Positions 35,434 through 37,249 of a DNA stretch of 37,249 bases are shown here, one piece after another (within the stretch, counting starts at the first letter, position 1; every line of letters begins with the position of its first letter). The notes below the pieces were generated by a model that saw nothing but the letters and a program-made list of their open reading frames with translations, was not told where the DNA came from and searched no databases. The translations under genes were made by a program, and so were the position numbers. This DNA comes from Altibacter sp. (GTDB taxonomy: Bacteria; Bacteroidota; Bacteroidia; Flavobacteriales; Flavobacteriaceae), in NCBI GenBank assembly GCA_002696485.1, contig NZTP01000024.1, positions 1-37,249 of the forward strand, given 5' to 3'.

Positions 35434-35503
35434 CAATGTCATTCCGATGCGCCGCAGGCGTAGAGGAATCTCTAGATTCTTCGCTTCGCTCTGAATGACA
35501 TTG
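35434..35503 (+). repeat. REP/MITE-like palindromic unit, copy 2
   Basis: Identical to copy 1 over the palindrome. The surrounding CTCACTG-type sequence is also shared but is 8 bp shorter. Confidence 0.85.
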
Positions 35504-35508
35504 AGACT

Positions 35509-35600
35509 GTCATTCCGAATGGAATGAGGAATCTCATACAGGGTTTTAGTTCGTCTAGAATAATTACTTTTTCCTAACTCCTAACTCCTAACTCCTACCT
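35509..35600 (+). repeat. Intergenic repeat block B, copy 2
   Basis: Near-identical copy of block B at 34,850, including the tandem CTCCTAA units. Confidence 0.8.
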
Positions 35601-35798
35601 TACTCGCACATTCTCCTGTAAGAAAATATTTTCAGAGTTTCGGGAACGCGTTTCTCATGAAATGCGTATCTTTATGTTGCTGAAAATCAAGTATTTTACC
35701 CATTTCTCCCATACTTTCCCAACCTAGTTAAGCGCTTATGGTCTTCACCACCGGTGAAGCAATCATGTATCACTAACGATTAACTAAACACAACCATT

Positions 35799-36233
35799 AT
35801 GAAAAAAGCAATGTTATGCACCTTGGCTGCACTTATACTCTGCTGCGGCAGTGTGCTGCAAGCCCAAGAAATGAAAGTTAAGAAGTACGACAACCCCGAG
35901 TGGGTGCGCATGGCGTACGTTAAGTTCAAACCTATGATGAAGGAGAAGGCGCAAGCCATCATCAAGGATTATTTTATGAAAGCCGATATGAACCTTGGCA
36001 ATACCGGTCCTATGTCCTTTGAAATGGCATCAGGGGAATACGACATGCTCGTGATCTTTCCCTTGGAGGAGGGCATCGAGACACTCAATTACGAGATGAG
36101 CCCGGACGATGTGAAATGGATGAATGAAATGAGCAAACTCACCGGTGGTATGGACAAGGCCATGGCAAAACTTCAGGAGTTCTATTCGTATGTGGCTGAC
36201 TGGGATTCAGAATTGGCGCGAAAACACAACTAA
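35799..36233 (+). CDS. Small secreted hypothetical protein
   Basis: This 144-residue protein has a signal peptide ending near residue 22 (...VLQAQ). The mature part is about 120 residues, rich in Met and Lys, with mixed helix and strand (for example YDMLVIFPLEEG). I recognise no family. The ATG at 35799 follows an AT-rich leader and gives a clean signal peptide. It lies between the repeat region and a convergent photolyase gene, and a terminator follows it. Confidence 0.7.
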   Translation: MKKAMLCTLAALILCCGSVLQAQEMKVKKYDNPEWVRMAYVKFKPMMKEKAQAIIKDYFMKADMNLGNTGPMSFEMASGEYDMLVIFPLEEGIETLNYEMSPDDVKWMNEMSKLTGGMDKAMAKLQEFYSYVADWDSELARKHN

Positions 36234-36246
36234 CGAAGCCATAGCG

Positions 36247-37249
36247 TTAACGGCCGGTGGTATTCCCATCGGCTTTTTTTAGTTCTTGATCCAAACCTTC
36301 CAAAAAGGCCGCTGCTTTTTCTAAATGCCCTTTTCGGGTGTCGGGATCCATACGGTCTAGGGTGCTCAATAACATGCCTAAGCGGGGTTGGGATTCGAAG
36401 AAATCCCTGTGCTCGTGCATATACCGCCAAAAGAGTCCGTCCCACACCTCCTGCCAAGACCCTTTTTTGTAATTACTCATCTTCATCAAATAGTTGCTGC
36501 CGCTTATATAGGGCTTGGTGGCGAACAGACCGCCGTCTGCAAACTGACTCATCCCGTACACGTTGGGCACCATCACCCAGTCGTAGGCGTCGATAAAGAA
36601 TTCCATAAACCAGCGGTAGACCGCGTCCGGGTCGAACTCACACAGCAACATAAAGTTCCCTAAGACCATGAGCCGTTCAATGTGGTGGCAATAGCCTGTG
36701 TCCAGCACTTTTTGGATGGTTAGGTCCACGGGGGGTATGCCGGTGGTGCCGTCATAGAAGGAGGGCGGTATGGGTCGGTTGAAGTTCCAGAAGTTGCGGG
36801 TACGGGCAAAACTACCTTTGTGCTCATACATGCCCCGCATGAATTCCCGCCAACCCATGATCTGACGCACAAACCCTTCGGTGGAATTGATAGGGACGTC
36901 GTGGGCTTCGGCAAAGGCCAAGGCACGGTCGATCACCTCATGGGGGGTGAGCAGCCCCACATTCAGCATGGGGGTAAGGACACTGTGGTGCAGGATGACA
37001 GCATCGGAGACAATGGCATCTTCATAGGGTCCGAATGCATGGAAGCGTTGCTCCAGAAACGCATCCAGCCAGTCGGAAGCGGTTTCAAAAGTATACGGAT
37101 AGCGAGGGGTATCGCTCAGATTGCCTATGTTTTCTGAAAAGTGGGTCGCCACATAGTCCTTTGCTTCCTTGTACACATCGGTGGCATCCGGAAACGCTAC
37201 GGGTGGCGGCGTCTTCTTGGCGGGATACTTCTTGCGGTTCTCGGTGTCG
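36247..37249 (-). CDS. Photolyase/cryptochrome, FeS-BCP-like (5' part outside window)
   Basis: This is the C-terminal part of a photolyase-superfamily flavoprotein of the prokaryotic (6-4)-type group. The frame is open to the right edge of the window, so its start is missing and an apparent GTG start at 37176 is internal. Key blocks are ENRKKYP near the edge, VRQIMGWREFMRG, HHIERLMVLGNFMLL, WVMVPNVYGMSQFADGG and KPYISGSNYLMKMSNY. These match the FAD-binding half of PhrB/CryB relatives. The usual cysteine-bearing loop after SNY, which holds three of the four iron-sulphur ligands in PhrB, is replaced by a shorter stretch without cysteines (KKGSWQEVWDG). This protein therefore may not carry the cluster. 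Confidence 0.85.
   Translation of the reverse strand, partial: DTENRKKYPAKKTPPPVAFPDATDVYKEAKDYVATHFSENIGNLSDTPRYPYTFETASDWLDAFLEQRFHAFGPYEDAIVSDAVILHHSVLTPMLNVGLLTPHEVIDRALAFAEAHDVPINSTEGFVRQIMGWREFMRGMYEHKGSFARTRNFWNFNRPIPPSFYDGTTGIPPVDLTIQKVLDTGYCHHIERLMVLGNFMLLCEFDPDAVYRWFMEFFIDAYDWVMVPNVYGMSQFADGGLFATKPYISGSNYLMKMSNYKKGSWQEVWDGLFWRYMHEHRDFFESQPRLGMLLSTLDRMDPDTRKGHLEKAAAFLEGLDQELKKADGNTTGR
36253..36280 (+). terminator. Terminator of the secreted-protein gene, inside photolyase 3' end
   Basis: GCCGGTGG (36253-36260) pairs with CCATCGGC (36266-36273, with one G-T pair), followed by seven T. It lies in the last codons of the convergent photolyase gene. Confidence 0.75.

Larger units (their letters stand above)
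34646..35798. other. Repeat-rich noncoding chromosomal region
   Basis: About 1.15 kb without a credible gene on either strand. It holds short tandem pieces (CTCACTG/TTCACTG, CTCCTAA), two copies of a palindromic unit and two copies of a roughly 90-bp block. This style of intergenic DNA is common in Flavobacteriaceae. Confidence 0.8.

Noticed and set aside
34850-35600. CRISPR array
   Set aside because: The repeats are palindromic units and short tandem words of uneven length, without regular repeat-spacer alternation, and no cas genes are present.
36820-37137. Plus-strand coding sequence at the right edge
   Set aside because: It lies wholly over the photolyase gene, whose family motifs are clear. 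The plus-strand product shows none.

Overview
The window comes from a marine-type member of the Flavobacteriaceae (phylum Bacteroidota). The evidence is a gldK-L-M-N gliding/type IX secretion block, repeated Bacteroidota -7 promoter boxes (TAnnTTTG), and flavobacterial-style intergenic repeats. The chromosomal flanks have moderate GC. The stretch from about 15.96 to 34.65 kb is clearly more AT-rich.

Left chromosomal flank (1-15.9 kb): the 3' part of gldK, then gldL, gldM and gldN (type IX secretion/gliding motor), closed by a strong terminator. Next come a leaderless-looking FAD oxidoreductase, a DUF983 membrane protein and an ABC-F ATPase. An RND efflux operon follows (adaptor, pump, TolC-like channel), in which the adaptor gene carries an in-frame TAG and looks like a recent pseudogene. 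A CPXCG zinc-ribbon protein, a SpoIIAA-like protein and an AsmA-like protein complete this flank.

Integrated element (15,961-34,645, about 18.7 kb): a tyrosine-recombinase element sits in the 3' end of an initiator tRNA-Met gene. A 17-bp direct repeat (attL 15,961-15,977; attR 34,629-34,645) bounds it. The integrase gene lies at the far end, and related AT-rich candidate arm-type sites lie inside both ends. The element supplies a new terminator behind the tRNA, while the probable original terminator is stranded beyond attR. Next to the tRNA is a four-gene operon read as a type II CBASS anti-phage system: CD-NTase with a C-terminal glycine, E2-E1 fusion (Cap2), JAMM peptidase (Cap3), and a DUF6602 PD-(D/E)XK-like nuclease in the effector role. 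The middle holds a D5/P4-type helicase, an excisionase-like HTH protein and hypothetical genes. The right half is a metal-efflux island: P1B-ATPase, DUF3703, Fur-family regulator, CzcB, a CzcA-CzcC fusion and DUF6660. Its two transcription units share a 22-bp operator-like sequence. No relaxase or conjugation genes were seen, so transfer probably depends on a helper.

Right flank (34.65-37.25 kb): about 1.1 kb of repeat-rich noncoding DNA with two copies of a REP/MITE-like palindrome, a small secreted protein, and the C-terminal part of an FeS-BCP-like photolyase/cryptochrome that lacks the usual cysteine loop.

The best candidate for a poorly described system is the CBASS-like operon with the DUF6602 nuclease. 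That protein shows no recognisable cyclic-nucleotide sensor domain and is encoded last rather than first.
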